From: an uncultured Lachnospiraceae bacterium
GTDB taxonomy: Bacteria; Bacillota; Clostridia; Lachnospirales; Lachnospiraceae
Direction of reading: 5' to 3'
Length of the DNA: 64,000 bases
Assembly (NCBI GenBank): GCA_944380315.1
Contig: CALWHG010000003.1
Coordinates: 30,336 to 94,335, forward strand
Made by a program: the position numbers and the translations under genes. The notes beneath the pieces are model-generated. The model saw only the letters and a list, made by a program, of their open reading frames with translations. It searched no databases and had not been told where the DNA came from. This document shows, piece by piece, positions 25,834 to 35,538 of this stretch. Every line of letters begins with the position of its first letter. The stretch's first letter is position 1.

Positions 25834-25885
25834 TATCGCCACAACGATACATTTACATTGTATCGTCACAGCGATATTCAGTCAA
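25834..25885 (-). promoter_or_regulatory. Promoter and twin operators of the DUF3990-HTH unit
   Basis: On the minus strand TTGACT (25885-25880) and TACAAT (25862-25857) are 17 bases apart, a near-consensus promoter. Two copies of TATCGYCACARCGATA stand at 25834-25849 and 25861-25876, 27 bases apart. The upstream copy fills the spacer between -35 and -10; the other covers the start-site region. Each copy is a TATCG-N6-CGATA dyad, and the pair forms a larger inverted repeat. Occupation would block transcription. Confidence 0.8.
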
Positions 25886-25933
25886 GTAAATCTTAGATAC
25901 CGTCGAGACCTTATGATCCTTGATCTCAAGGGC

Positions 25934-27298
25934 TCACGCCTCATACACGTTCCTGATCCATTTGCCGCTGTTCAGCCTGGATATGCACCATATGGACTTG
26001 ATGATGTAGTCTATACGAAGGGCTATGATAGTCAGCCAGCCGGGGCCGCCAAGCACAGGGCCCACGATGATGCCGAGGGGGATGCTGGCGATCCACATGA
26101 AGAGGATGTCCGCCTTGAGGAGGAACTTGGTGTCTCCGCCGCCGCGAAGGACGCCTTTGGTCATGACGCTCTGGATGTTAGCAAAAATGGTTATGAAGCC
26201 ATAAGCTGCCATCATCTGCTCTGCTATGATCACCGTATCAGCCTGCAGGTTGTAGAATCTGAGGGTGAAGGGGCCTATAAGGAATACCAGGGCTCCGTTT
26301 ACGAGACCGAAGATGACACTGAGCAGATAGAAGGTCTGGCCCTGCTCCATGGCCTCCTCCTTGCGTCCTGCACCTATGGTATTGCCTATGACTATGCTCG
26401 ATGCATTGGATATGCCCTGGATGACCACGGTAAATACCCGGTCTATGACCTGACATACGGAGTTGGCTGCGACCACAGCCGCTCCCATACGTCCCATGAC
26501 TATGCTTATGGAAGTGTTTCCAAGTCCCAGGAGACCGTCGCTTATGAGAGCCGGAGCTCCCAGGGTAAAGTACTTCTTTACTATGGGCAGGCCGGGATTT
26601 TTCAGGAAATCCCTGATCTTCATCCCAAGACTTTTGTCCACACGAAGCACATATATGAATGTCACCGCAAATTCGGCGCTCCTGGCTATAAGGGTCCCGA
26701 GAGCCGCACCGGCTATCTCCATCCTGGGCATGCCGAATTTCCCGAAGATAAATACCCAGTTTGCGAAAAGGTTGACTGCAAAGGATACTATGGAGACTAT
26801 GAGTCCAAGCTGCGCCTTCCCCACTGAGCGCATCAGGAAGGATACGACCTGGCTGCAGCCATGTATGATATATATAAATACGGTGATCTCAAGATATCTG
26901 ACTCCCGCATCTATGACCGCCTGCTCCGAAGTGAAGAGGCTCATGATCTGAGCGGGAAATGCCCAGGTGATAAGGGCAAAGATAAGTCCCAAAATTCCTG
27001 CCAGCCTAAGGGCCAGGCTGAACACCTCCTTGACCCGGGGCTTGTCCCCGGCTCCCCAGTACTGAGCCACCAGCACGCTGCAGCCTCCGATGATGCCCAT
27101 GCACAGGGTGGTGTAGAAGGAGTAGAAGGAGTTTGCCAGAGACGAGCCTGACAGCTGCACCTCTCCGAAGCTTCCCAGCATGACGGTGTCCATCATGTTG
27201 ACTCCCATGTTTATGGCCTGCTGGGCTGCCACCGGCAGCGCTATGGCCAGCACCTTTTCATAAAATCTCGGGTTCCTTACCAGTTTAATCTTATTCAT
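25934..27298 (-). CDS. MATE-family efflux transporter (1)
   Basis: 454 residues with about 12 membrane segments. The N-terminal half (ALPVAAQQAINMGVNMMDTVMLGSFGEVQLSGSSLA) and the matching second half (APALISDGLLGLGNTSISIVMGRMG) show the two-bundle build of MATE proteins. They export drugs or metabolites in exchange for sodium or protons. Closest in look to the NorM/MepA-like group of Clostridia. AAGGAGGG is present but about a dozen bases from the ATG. It stands alone between the toxin-like module and the enolase-like gene; substrate unknown. Confidence 0.9.
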   Translation of the reverse strand: MNKIKLVRNPRFYEKVLAIALPVAAQQAINMGVNMMDTVMLGSFGEVQLSGSSLANSFYSFYTTLCMGIIGGCSVLVAQYWGAGDKPRVKEVFSLALRLAGILGLIFALITWAFPAQIMSLFTSEQAVIDAGVRYLEITVFIYIIHGCSQVVSFLMRSVGKAQLGLIVSIVSFAVNLFANWVFIFGKFGMPRMEIAGAALGTLIARSAEFAVTFIYVLRVDKSLGMKIRDFLKNPGLPIVKKYFTLGAPALISDGLLGLGNTSISIVMGRMGAAVVAANSVCQVIDRVFTVVIQGISNASSIVIGNTIGAGRKEEAMEQGQTFYLLSVIFGLVNGALVFLIGPFTLRFYNLQADTVIIAEQMMAAYGFITIFANIQSVMTKGVLRGGGDTKFLLKADILFMWIASIPLGIIVGPVLGGPGWLTIIALRIDYIIKSIWCISRLNSGKWIRNVYEA

Positions 27299-27433
27299 CT
27301 CTATGACCCGGCCCTCCTTTATATTTATTCATCTTTTTACATATATTTTACTATACGCCCTTAGCGGATGAAGCTGCAAGTCAGACGCTTCATCGCCGAA
27401 GCATTTCCCTCATCCACTTTTTTATGAAATATA

Positions 27434-27470
27434 ACGCCCCGGAAGGAAAAGGGGGATCCCTCCGGGGCGT
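27434..27470 (-). terminator. Hairpin behind the second enolase-like gene
   Basis: A G+C-rich stem (CGCCCCGGA, 27435-27443, with TCCGGGGCG, 27461-27469) has a short A-rich loop. On the minus strand a T-containing tail (TTATATTTC) follows. It is placed 50 bases after the gene's stop codon. Confidence 0.6.
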
Positions 27471-27519
27471 GATCTGCTGCTAAGTCGGTCTGAGGCCGTG
27501 GCAGCCAGGGAAAAAGCTG

Positions 27520-28671
27520 TTACATGATATGAGGCGCGCCGTCCATGTCGTAAGCGCTGGGAGAATTGAGGTTCACACGGCTCCATACGATGGGAGGATG
27601 CTCCTCCAGGAACTCGTAGTTGAGATCCATGCCCCAGCCGGGCTTGTCGTTGGGAGCTATGAATCCGTCCTTTACCTTCAGCACATCCGTAACGAGATCT
27701 GCATCCATGCCCTCCTCTCTGGGCTCGTTCTCCAGGAAGGTGGTGTTGTAGGTGCACATGCAGAAATGTACATTTATGCAGTTTGCAAGAGTGCTGAGAG
27801 GGTTGTGAGGGCTGAGCTTGCGGAAGCTGGGCTCTGCCATGGCAGCTATCTTGCGCATGCCGGTAAATCCGCCTGCAAGCAGGATATCGGGCTGCAGGAT
27901 GTCTGCTGCATGGAGGCTTATGAGCTTCTCCCATGCCCAAGGCTCAAATATCTCCTCGCCGGTAGCCAGAGGCACATTTACTCCCTCTGCCATCTCTGCC
28001 CAGTTCTCAAGATTGTCTGAGCGTATGGGCTCCTCTACGAAGAAGGGTCTGTAGGGCTCAAGCAGATTGCAGACACGCTTGCCCTCGAAGGGCTCGTATA
28101 TCTTGCTCTGCATGTCTATGCCTATCTCCATGTCATCTCCAAGGGCAGTACGGAGGCCGTCAAACATCTCATCCAGCTCCTTCTCTGCCTTGCCATAGGG
28201 ATAGTAGCCAAGGGAGCGTACGCCCACCTTGAATGCCTTGTAGCCATACTTTTCCAGCTTGGGCATGACATTTTCGAGGGTCTCCTTGGAATCCTTTCCT
28301 CTTGCATGGCAGTATACGGGCACCTTGTCCCTTACAGCTCCAAGGAGCTTGTATACAGGAAGTCCTGCCACCTTGCCGGCTATGTCCCACAGAGCCAGGT
28401 CTATGGCGCTGGCTGCGGTATAGAGCACGGAGCCTCCGGGGAAACGGGAATAGTTGAATATGCGCTTCTGGATACGCTCGCGATCCAGGGGATCCATGCC
28501 GACCACCCATTCGGAGACGTATTTTACCATCTCCTGTACGGCCACGTCTGCACCTACGCAGAAGAGCTCACCGACTCCGTGTATACCCTCGTCGGTATCG
28601 ACCCTGACGAAGCTGAAGTTACGGAACTGAGTGGTGTGGACTGAATAAGTTGTAAGCTTGGTTATCTTCAT
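27520..28671 (-). CDS. Enolase-superfamily dehydratase, galactonate dehydratase-like
   Basis: 383 residues. N-terminal capping domain, then the barrel with metal ligands Asp186 (GIDMQS), Glu213 (VEEP) and Glu239 (ATGEE) and the C-terminal His289 in SPHNPLS, a mark of the galactonate/gluconate dehydratase branch. In classical DgoD a His two residues after the first metal Asp acts as base; here that place reads Gln (DMQ), so the reaction may differ (another sugar acid, or an epimerase). GAGGAC precedes the ATG. It lies 75 bases behind the third DASS transporter and is likely in one unit with it. Confidence 0.86.
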   Translation of the reverse strand: MKITKLTTYSVHTTQFRNFSFVRVDTDEGIHGVGELFCVGADVAVQEMVKYVSEWVVGMDPLDRERIQKRIFNYSRFPGGSVLYTAASAIDLALWDIAGKVAGLPVYKLLGAVRDKVPVYCHARGKDSKETLENVMPKLEKYGYKAFKVGVRSLGYYPYGKAEKELDEMFDGLRTALGDDMEIGIDMQSKIYEPFEGKRVCNLLEPYRPFFVEEPIRSDNLENWAEMAEGVNVPLATGEEIFEPWAWEKLISLHAADILQPDILLAGGFTGMRKIAAMAEPSFRKLSPHNPLSTLANCINVHFCMCTYNTTFLENEPREEGMDADLVTDVLKVKDGFIAPNDKPGWGMDLNYEFLEEHPPIVWSRVNLNSPSAYDMDGAPHIM

Positions 28672-28746
28672 AGTTTTAGTCCTCTCATTTATGTTTATCC
28701 CATGCGGACATCATACCACCGTCGGCAGATGTCCGCATCACTTATA

Positions 28747-30024
28747 TCACCAAAGGGGATAAAGCAGGTTTACGGATATGAATATGGCTATGGTGTGCAA
28801 TATGAATGCAGGCAGACAGGGAAGGAATACCTCCTTGAGCTTGTACTTGCCGGCACCAAAGGCTATGGCTACTGAAGGTGATGACATGGGAGTCAGCATG
28901 GCTCCGGTAGTTCCAAGGGATATGGCGAGCACCATGCCTCTGGGATCGAAGCCTCTTGCTACTGCAGTCATGATAGCTAGGGGCACCAGTACATTGTAGG
29001 TAGCAGTGTTTGACATGACCTGAGTCAGGCATGCACCGGTGATCAGGAATGCCAGCTCTATCATGACAGGTGAAGGGTTGCCTCCAAGGAGAGCAACTAC
29101 GGTATCTGCTACGACCTGTGCAGCTCCGGTCTTCTGCATGGCTGTGGACAGGCAGAGAAGTCCGGCCATCATGAGCACGCTATCAAAATTGATGGAATTC
29201 TTTGCCTCTCTCGCGGTCAGACATCCAAGTGCAGCAAGCACCAGGTCTGCTATGATGGGTATGATATGCATGGGTATGGGCAGATAGTTGCTGCATGCCA
29301 GGCATATCATGGTGATGATAAATACAGTGTAGATTATCTTCTCTGTCCTGGGATCGCAGCCCTTCTTTTCCTTTACCTCGGCGATCTGAGTAGTATCGAC
29401 CTCATGCTTGGGAAAAAGCTTGTAGCCTATAAATACGAAATAGATAAATGTCACTGTTGCAGGGAGTATGACGCTCAGGCACTTATCAAACATGCCCATT
29501 GGATATGCTGCAGCGCCATTTGCCTCCAGAAGTGCATTTGCAGTTACATAATAGGTAAGTCCCATACCAAGAGGAGTCAGGGCCTGGGTAGCATGTGACA
29601 TGACTGCTCCGGGATAGAGGAGCTGGGATGTGGACACGGGGCTGTCTTTACCGAGGGCCATGCTGAGGGGCAGCATCATGCTTATAACGCCCAGAGGGCT
29701 GACCAGCTGAGTAAGGAGTATGACTCCAATCAGATACAGGAACACTATGGTCCTGCCGCTGGTATTCCTTGACATGATGAAATCCCTTACCTTATTTACC
29801 AGAGAGGTCTTGTTGAGGGCTCCGGCCATGATGAACATGGCAGACATCATGATGACATTTGTGCTGGCGAAATTGCCATAGGCCTCATTGAAGTCCAGTA
29901 CTCCTACCAGACAAAGGAACGTGGAGCAGAACATACCTATGAAGCCAAAGTTAGCCTTGCCGCTCAGGAACATGATGATGACTACGATCAGTGTCCCCAG
30001 GGTCAGCATAAGTTCAGTACTCAT
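28747..30024 (-). CDS. DASS/SLC13-type anion transporter (paralogue 3)
   Basis: 425 residues, about 11-12 membrane segments. Features shared with the two other paralogues include the hairpin SNTATYNVLVPLAIM and the ARGFDPRGMVLAISLG segment; the first hairpin reads LVSPLGVISMMLPL. It is the most distant of the three. GGAAGGGG precedes the ATG. It is first in a unit with the galactonate dehydratase-like enzyme and divergent from two LysR genes, the classical layout for LysR control of uptake and first breakdown step of a sugar acid. Confidence 0.87.
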   Translation of the reverse strand: MSTELMLTLGTLIVVIIMFLSGKANFGFIGMFCSTFLCLVGVLDFNEAYGNFASTNVIMMSAMFIMAGALNKTSLVNKVRDFIMSRNTSGRTIVFLYLIGVILLTQLVSPLGVISMMLPLSMALGKDSPVSTSQLLYPGAVMSHATQALTPLGMGLTYYVTANALLEANGAAAYPMGMFDKCLSVILPATVTFIYFVFIGYKLFPKHEVDTTQIAEVKEKKGCDPRTEKIIYTVFIITMICLACSNYLPIPMHIIPIIADLVLAALGCLTAREAKNSINFDSVLMMAGLLCLSTAMQKTGAAQVVADTVVALLGGNPSPVMIELAFLITGACLTQVMSNTATYNVLVPLAIMTAVARGFDPRGMVLAISLGTTGAMLTPMSSPSVAIAFGAGKYKLKEVFLPCLPAFILHTIAIFISVNLLYPLW

Positions 30025-30219
30025 AATCTTTCCCCTTCCGCAGAAATATAACTATTTCTACTTTTTTACATAATTAAAATTAATGTTTGGTTGTTTTTTA
30101 CGTTTCATCCGGATGATTTTCTTTGTATATCCACTATATTACACAAAGGCCACATTGCCAAACTCGTTTTAATTATATATAATATTAGAAAATGTTATGC
30201 TTCAGAAAGGAAAAGCCGC

Positions 30220-31137
30220 ATGGATATCACTCAGCAGCAGTACATGATAGCACTGGCGGAGACCGGCTCCATCACAAAGGCTGCCGGCAGACTTGGAGTG
30301 TCACAGCCTGCCATATCGAACTGGCTGAAGGGCATAGAAAAGCAGCTCGATACTCAGCTGATCATAAGATCAAAAAGGGGACTAACACTGACCCCTGCAG
30401 GGGAGATATATCTTGAGGCCTCAAGAAGGATGGTGGAGACACGGGATCGGGTCTACCACGACATAGGAAGACTTACAGGCAGGGAAGCTGAGGTCGTCAC
30501 CATAGCCGGCACTCCAAACGGTGGTGCAGATCTTTTTGCCAGCATATATCACCATCTGAGCTCCGAGCTCCCTTCCCTGGAGCTTCGATTCATAGAAGGC
30601 TACAACAGGACCTCCATAGACATGGTCAGACAGGGCACGGTAGATATAGCCCTTGGCACCCTGGCAGGAGATCCTTCTGCCTATGGTGATGATATCGAAT
30701 ACATTGCGACCAACAGCCAGGAGCTGATACTTGCCGTACCCCACGGATACCCTACAGCCTATGATGCTTCAGGCATAAAGAGCACGGATCCGCTCCCCAG
30801 GGCAGACATGTCAAAGCTCACAGGGCTTCCCTTTATCATGCCCGATGGGGAGATATCCTATCATAACGCCCTGATAAGCTGGTTCCTGAAGACAGGCTAT
30901 GTTCCAAACGCCGTCTTTCAGAGCGCCAGCACCAGATCCATATACAACATGGTCAAAAACGGCAACGGCATAGGGGTCATGCAGAGGCGTTTCTTTTCTC
31001 CCCTTGACCGGATATCCCCATTTTCTCTGGATCCGCCCATCAGGGTCTTTTCCGCCATACTGTATAAAAAGGGCCGAAGCATGAGCCCGGAATTCAAGTC
31101 ACTGCTGGATAAGCTGTGCAAGCTGCTCAAGCGCTGA
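30220..31137 (+). CDS. LysR-family regulator (4), divergent from DASS 3
   Basis: 305 residues from the ATG at 30220, preceded by AGAAAGGA. Winged HTH at about 1-60 (MDITQQQYMIALAETGSITK, SQPAISNWLKGIEKQL), effector domain to the end. Not a close relative of LysR 1-3. It is transcribed away from the DASS 3-dehydratase unit across about 195 bases that hold both promoters, so it is the prime candidate for its control. Confidence 0.88.
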   Translation: MDITQQQYMIALAETGSITKAAGRLGVSQPAISNWLKGIEKQLDTQLIIRSKRGLTLTPAGEIYLEASRRMVETRDRVYHDIGRLTGREAEVVTIAGTPNGGADLFASIYHHLSSELPSLELRFIEGYNRTSIDMVRQGTVDIALGTLAGDPSAYGDDIEYIATNSQELILAVPHGYPTAYDASGIKSTDPLPRADMSKLTGLPFIMPDGEISYHNALISWFLKTGYVPNAVFQSASTRSIYNMVKNGNGIGVMQRRFFSPLDRISPFSLDPPIRVFSAILYKKGRSMSPEFKSLLDKLCKLLKR

Positions 31138-31150
31138 AGGAGACTGCCAT

Positions 31151-32044
31151 ATGGATATAAGGATCATGGAATATATGAAGGCCATAGAGGAGGAAGGCAG
31201 CATATCAAAAGCTGCCGAAAGGGTACATATCTCTCAGTCTGCCCTGAGCCAGAGCCTGGCCAAGCTTGAGCAGGAGCTGGGAACTCCCCTTTTTGAAAGA
31301 AGGGATAAAAGATGGGTGCCTACTGAAGCCGGAGATCTGTATCTTCGGGGAGCCACGACTATGATAGCCATAAAGGAGGAGGCCTACAGACGGATCAACG
31401 CCCTGTCCGTAAAGCGCAGCTATACCCTGAGCCTGGCCATCTGCCCTCAGGTGTTCATGCTGTATGGCAACAGTATGTTTTCTGCCCTGCGCTCGGGCCT
31501 GCCCGACATACATCTCAATGTATTCCGGACCGCCTCCACTCAGGCTCTGGAGCAGCTTAAGAGCGGAGTAGTAGACATGGCCATATACAGCGAGCTGCCC
31601 TTGGAAGGGAGGGCCCCAAGCGGAGAGCTCCTTTATAATGAGGAGCTCCTGCTGTCGGTGCCTATAAGCAGAGCCTGGGATGGAGACACCATAGACCCTG
31701 AAAGGATATCCATGTCTCCTCTCATCATACCTGTGGAGGGCTCACATATGGGTGACCTTGTATACCCTCTCATCCGCAGCTTCCACATAGATCCGGAAAG
31801 CTGCTATACGGCTGACAGCTCATCGGGAGTGGATCTGCTGCTTCAAAACGGCTACGGCTCAGCCTTCCTTCCGGGCCGGATACTGAACAGAGAGGGATAT
31901 GACGGCTTCGTATCCTATCACGCTGGCCCGCCCCTGGCCTATGATATAAGGTTCATGGCCGGGAAGCATTTTAAGGACGAAAAAACAGCCGCAGATATAC
32001 TGCGGCTGATAAGGGAGCTGGTGGCCCCTTCCGGATCAGTCTGA
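31151..32044 (+). CDS. LysR-family regulator (5), tandem to LysR 4
   Basis: 297 residues. HTH MDIRIMEYMKAIEEEGSISK, SQSALSQSLAKLEQELG, then a typical effector domain. It starts 13 bases after LysR 4, with AAGGAGA before the ATG, so the two are co-transcribed. Its last nine bases overlap the convergent deacylase gene. Confidence 0.87.
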   Translation: MDIRIMEYMKAIEEEGSISKAAERVHISQSALSQSLAKLEQELGTPLFERRDKRWVPTEAGDLYLRGATTMIAIKEEAYRRINALSVKRSYTLSLAICPQVFMLYGNSMFSALRSGLPDIHLNVFRTASTQALEQLKSGVVDMAIYSELPLEGRAPSGELLYNEELLLSVPISRAWDGDTIDPERISMSPLIIPVEGSHMGDLVYPLIRSFHIDPESCYTADSSSGVDLLLQNGYGSAFLPGRILNREGYDGFVSYHAGPPLAYDIRFMAGKHFKDEKTAADILRLIRELVAPSGSV

Positions 32045-32527
32045 CACACAGATGTCAGCAAGTCCATAGTCTACGGCCTTTTTAAGGTCCCTGGGAGCCA
32101 CCGCTACCTGGAAGCCTATCCTGCCGGCACTGAAATATATGACATCAAACCCGGCTGCACTCTGGTCAGCCGTAGTACGAAACTGCTTCTTCATGCCTAT
32201 GGGGGAGCAGCCTCCGTGCACATAGCCCGTCAGGGGAAGCAGCTCCTTTGACTTTATCATCTGTATGCTCTTTTCTCCCACGGCCTTTGCGGCCTTCTTG
32301 AGATCCAGCTCCCTAAGCACCGGCACCATGAACACATAGTGCTCCTTTGAGGCACCAACCGTGACCAGGGTCTTGAATACCCGCTCAGGAGGGAGCCCCA
32401 GCATAGCGGCCACCTCTCCTCCACTGGGAGCCGTATCTCCCGCTTCATATTCCAGGCTCTCATAGGGTATCTTCTTCTGCTCCAGGAGCCTCATCACATT
32501 TGTCTTTTCCTTACTGCCCTTTTTCAA
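32036..32527 (-). CDS. ybaK: Cys-tRNA(Pro) deacylase, YbaK/EbsC family
   Basis: 163 residues. The YbaK fold is shown by the opening NVMRLLEQKKIPYESLEY, the RVFKTLVTVG segment with the conserved Lys, and GYVHGGCSPIGMKKQF with the GxxxPxG loop. These enzymes hydrolyse tRNA(Pro) wrongly charged with cysteine. The gene overlaps the end of the lactate dehydrogenase gene by four bases (ATGA), so both are made from one transcript. Confidence 0.92.
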   Translation of the reverse strand: MKKGSKEKTNVMRLLEQKKIPYESLEYEAGDTAPSGGEVAAMLGLPPERVFKTLVTVGASKEHYVFMVPVLRELDLKKAAKAVGEKSIQMIKSKELLPLTGYVHGGCSPIGMKKQFRTTADQSAAGFDVIYFSAGRIGFQVAVAPRDLKKAVDYGLADICVSD

Positions 32528-33483
32528 AGCTCCAGCTCCTTTGCAACCTTTTTCAGAGTTTCCGCAGAATCTATGAGGCTCTCGGTCTCCTGCTTATTGA
32601 GGGATATGGGCACATGGGTCTCTACTCCCTCTCCGCCTACTATGGCAGGCATGCTGAGGGCTATATCGTCTATGCCGTATTCATCATGTATCATGGTAGA
32701 TATGGGCAATATGGATTTTTCGTCCCTGACTATGACCTCACATATCCTTTTTACGGACATGGCTATGCCATAATAGGTAGCCTGCTTCCTGGCTATGATC
32801 TCATAGGCGCTGTTTTTGACATTTTCAGCGATCTGTCTCATGGCCTGCACATGATCATAATGTCCTCTCATCTCGCAGAAATCATCTATGGGTATGCCGG
32901 AGACATTTGCACTGCTCCATACGGCTATCTCGCTGTCTCCATGCTCACCTATGATAAATGCATGCACGCTCCTTGAATCCACCGAGAGATGCTCTCCCAG
33001 CAGATACTTGAGCCTGGCGGTATCCAGCACCGTGCCCGAGCCTATGACCCTGTTTTCAGGCAGTCCGCTGAGCTTTACTGCCGCATAAGTCAATATGTCG
33101 ACGGGATTTGAGACTATGAGCAGTATCCCCTTATAGTCCCTTTTGGCGATCTCAGGTATGATGCTCTTGAAGATCTCCACATTTTTATGTACCAGATCCA
33201 GTCTGGTCTCATCCGGCTTCTGGTTTGCACCGGCGGTGATCACGATGATGCCCGCATCACATATGTCGTCATAGTCGCCGGCATATATCTTCATCTGTCC
33301 TGCAAACGGTATGCCATGAGCTATGTCCATGGCCTCTCCCTCCGCCTTTGCCCTGTTGGCATCCAGCAGCACCATCTCGGAAAACAGCCGGCTCTGCATG
33401 AGCGCAAAGGCAGTGGCTGAGCCTACAAAGCCGCAGCCTATGACTGCCACCTTCCTTATATCTATGGGAATGCTTCCTTCCAT
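32524..33483 (-). CDS. ldh: L-lactate dehydrogenase
   Basis: 319 residues from the ATG at 33483, with AAAGGAG nine bases before. The Rossmann motif reads VAVIGCGFVGSATAFAL. GANQKPDETRLDL holds the Gln that selects lactate (malate dehydrogenases have Arg there). Catalytic His is in IIGEHGDSE, and Asp/Arg partners are in place. It reduces pyruvate to L-lactate with NADH, regenerating NAD in fermentation. Operon with ybaK downstream. Confidence 0.92.
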   Translation of the reverse strand: MEGSIPIDIRKVAVIGCGFVGSATAFALMQSRLFSEMVLLDANRAKAEGEAMDIAHGIPFAGQMKIYAGDYDDICDAGIIVITAGANQKPDETRLDLVHKNVEIFKSIIPEIAKRDYKGILLIVSNPVDILTYAAVKLSGLPENRVIGSGTVLDTARLKYLLGEHLSVDSRSVHAFIIGEHGDSEIAVWSSANVSGIPIDDFCEMRGHYDHVQAMRQIAENVKNSAYEIIARKQATYYGIAMSVKRICEVIVRDEKSILPISTMIHDEYGIDDIALSMPAIVGGEGVETHVPISLNKQETESLIDSAETLKKVAKELEL

Positions 33484-33727
33484 GGGTATACCTCTCCTTT
33501 CAGAAAACGGCCTGCCCGGCAAACCGTATGACGGGCTCCGTCCTCTTATATGCTATTGTACTTCAGGTACGCCTCTTTGCATAGCTCATCCATATAAGCT
33601 TTGAGGATTTTACTTATCTTATACATTTTACCACTTGAAATATACGTGAAAATGATGTATTAATTATGAGTTTTTAACAGGCCCGGGCCGCCCCTGATCG
33701 GTCTGTCGGCATAAAGAGGTGTATGAA

Positions 33728-35116
33728 ATGGATGCTCAGAACGAGATGAAGATAAAAAAGGACAAGGGCAGCGCCGTCACGGACATGACCACCGGCTCCG
33801 TCACCGGCCACATACTGACCTTTGCCCTGCCCATGCTCATAGGCTATGTGTTCCAGCAGTTCTACAGCATGGTGGATACCATCATAGTCGGAAAGTTCGT
33901 GGGAGTGCATGCCCTGGCGGGAGTAGGCTCCACCGGAGCCATCAGCTTCATGATCATAGGCTTCTGCACGGGTATATGCGCAGGCTTTTCCATACCCATA
34001 GCCCAGAGCTTCGGAGCCCGGGACATGCAGAGGCTGCGCAGGTACATAGCAAACAGCATATGGATATCGGCAGCATTTTCAGTGGTCATCACCCTGCTGG
34101 TCTGCGCCCTCACCGGCACCATACTCCATGCCATGAACACTCAGGAGGACATATATCAGTATGCCTATGACTATATATTCATAGTCTTTGCGGGCATACC
34201 TGCCACCATACTCTATAACCTGACCTCCAGCATCATAAGGGCCTTCGGAGATTCCAGGACTCCCGTATGGTTCCTCCTGCTCTCCTCCCTGCTCAACATA
34301 GTGCTGGATCTGGTGACCATCATCTGCTTTGATATGGGGGTAAAGGGCGCAGCCTATGCCACGGTCTTTTCCCAGTTTGTCTCGGGAGTTCTCTGTGCCC
34401 TGTACATGTACAGGCATTTTGACATAGTCCGCTGCTCCAGGGATGAGCTTCGTCCCAGCATCACTCATATCAGGCAGCTTCTCTACATGGGAGTGCCCAT
34501 GGGCATACAGTATACCATCACAGCCATAGGCAATGTCATACTTCAGACCGCAGTCAACGGCCTGGGCTACATGGCAGTGGCCGCAGTCACCGCCGGAGGC
34601 AAGGTCAGGACCTTCTTCTGTACCCCCTACGATGCCCTAGGCAGCACCATAGCCACCTTTGCCGGACAAAATGTGGGGGCGGGACGTCTGGACAGAGTAA
34701 AAAAAGGAGTCATAAACTCCTTTATCATAGGCTGTATATATTCAGCTTTCGGCCTCGTGGTCATGATACTGCTCGGCGAGCCTCTGTCCCTTCTGTTCCT
34801 TGATCAGGGAGAGGCCGATATCATAGCCATGACCAAATATTTCATGGTGGTGGATGCAGTCTTTGGCGTGCTCCTTACGGGAGTCAATGTGTTCCGCTTC
34901 TGCATGCAGGGCCTGGGCTACAGCGGCCTGGCCATATTTGCAGGGGTGCTTGAGATGATAGGCAGGAGTGCCGTTGCCTTCCTGCTCATACCTGTATTTG
35001 GCTTCAGCGCAGCCTGCTTTGCGGCGCCTGCAGCCTGGCTGCTGGCAGATCTCTTTCTGATACCCACCTGCTTTGGCTGCATACGAAAGCTTGCCGGCAG
35101 GGTCAGGGCCGCTTGA
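33728..35116 (+). CDS. MATE-family efflux transporter (2)
   Basis: About 462 residues from the ATG at 33728, preceded by AAAGAGG. Twelve membrane segments. LPMLIGYVFQQFYSMVDTIIVGKFVGVHALAGVG is typical of the DinF/VmrA-like branch common in Clostridia; the second half repeats the plan (QYTITAIGNVILQTAVNGLG). Not close to MATE 1. Its stop codon abuts that of the convergent XRE gene with no base between. Confidence 0.9.
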   Translation: MDAQNEMKIKKDKGSAVTDMTTGSVTGHILTFALPMLIGYVFQQFYSMVDTIIVGKFVGVHALAGVGSTGAISFMIIGFCTGICAGFSIPIAQSFGARDMQRLRRYIANSIWISAAFSVVITLLVCALTGTILHAMNTQEDIYQYAYDYIFIVFAGIPATILYNLTSSIIRAFGDSRTPVWFLLLSSLLNIVLDLVTIICFDMGVKGAAYATVFSQFVSGVLCALYMYRHFDIVRCSRDELRPSITHIRQLLYMGVPMGIQYTITAIGNVILQTAVNGLGYMAVAAVTAGGKVRTFFCTPYDALGSTIATFAGQNVGAGRLDRVKKGVINSFIIGCIYSAFGLVVMILLGEPLSLLFLDQGEADIIAMTKYFMVVDAVFGVLLTGVNVFRFCMQGLGYSGLAIFAGVLEMIGRSAVAFLLIPVFGFSAACFAAPAAWLLADLFLIPTCFGCIRKLAGRVRAA

Positions 35117-35485
35117 TCATTCGTGGGTATATATGCCCAGAGAATCCAGAAATCCCCTCAGATTGGTGATGATGTCCTGACGCTGGTCTGAGGGAAAATC
35201 CTCAAAAAGTCCGGACATATCAGAGGGCTGCGACTTGCCTGCTCTCCCCGGATCCGAATACTCCGGAAGCAGCTGCTCCACGCTTATCTCCAATACATCC
35301 ATCATATCAAGGAGAGTGTACACGCCTACCATGGATTTTCCATTTTCCAGATTCGATATGACAGACGTAGATACGGCCACGGCGTCAGCCAGCTGCTTCT
35401 GACTCAGGCCCTTCCTTTTCCTGAAGTACCTGACTCTCTTCCCTATGGCCTCTCCCCTTTTTTCCTTCTTATCTGTTCCTGTCAT
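35117..35485 (-). CDS. XRE-family HTH regulator, small
   Basis: 122 residues. HTH_3 domain at about 15-70 (KRVRYFRKRKGLSQKQLADAVAVSTSVISNLENGK). The C-terminus is helical and without a known domain. It lies downstream of xpt, about 125 bases away, and tail to tail with MATE 2, which it might control. That link is only positional. Confidence 0.85.
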   Translation of the reverse strand: MTGTDKKEKRGEAIGKRVRYFRKRKGLSQKQLADAVAVSTSVISNLENGKSMVGVYTLLDMMDVLEISVEQLLPEYSDPGRAGKSQPSDMSGLFEDFPSDQRQDIITNLRGFLDSLGIYTHE

Positions 35486-35538
35486 TGCCGATCATCACCC
35501 AAAGCAAAGTATATCCAGAAACAGTTTATCAATTAATG

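Noticed and set aside
25805-26827. 340-codon open frame on the plus strand
   Set aside because: Antisense to the MATE gene and the toxin promoter; the product has no membrane or domain pattern.
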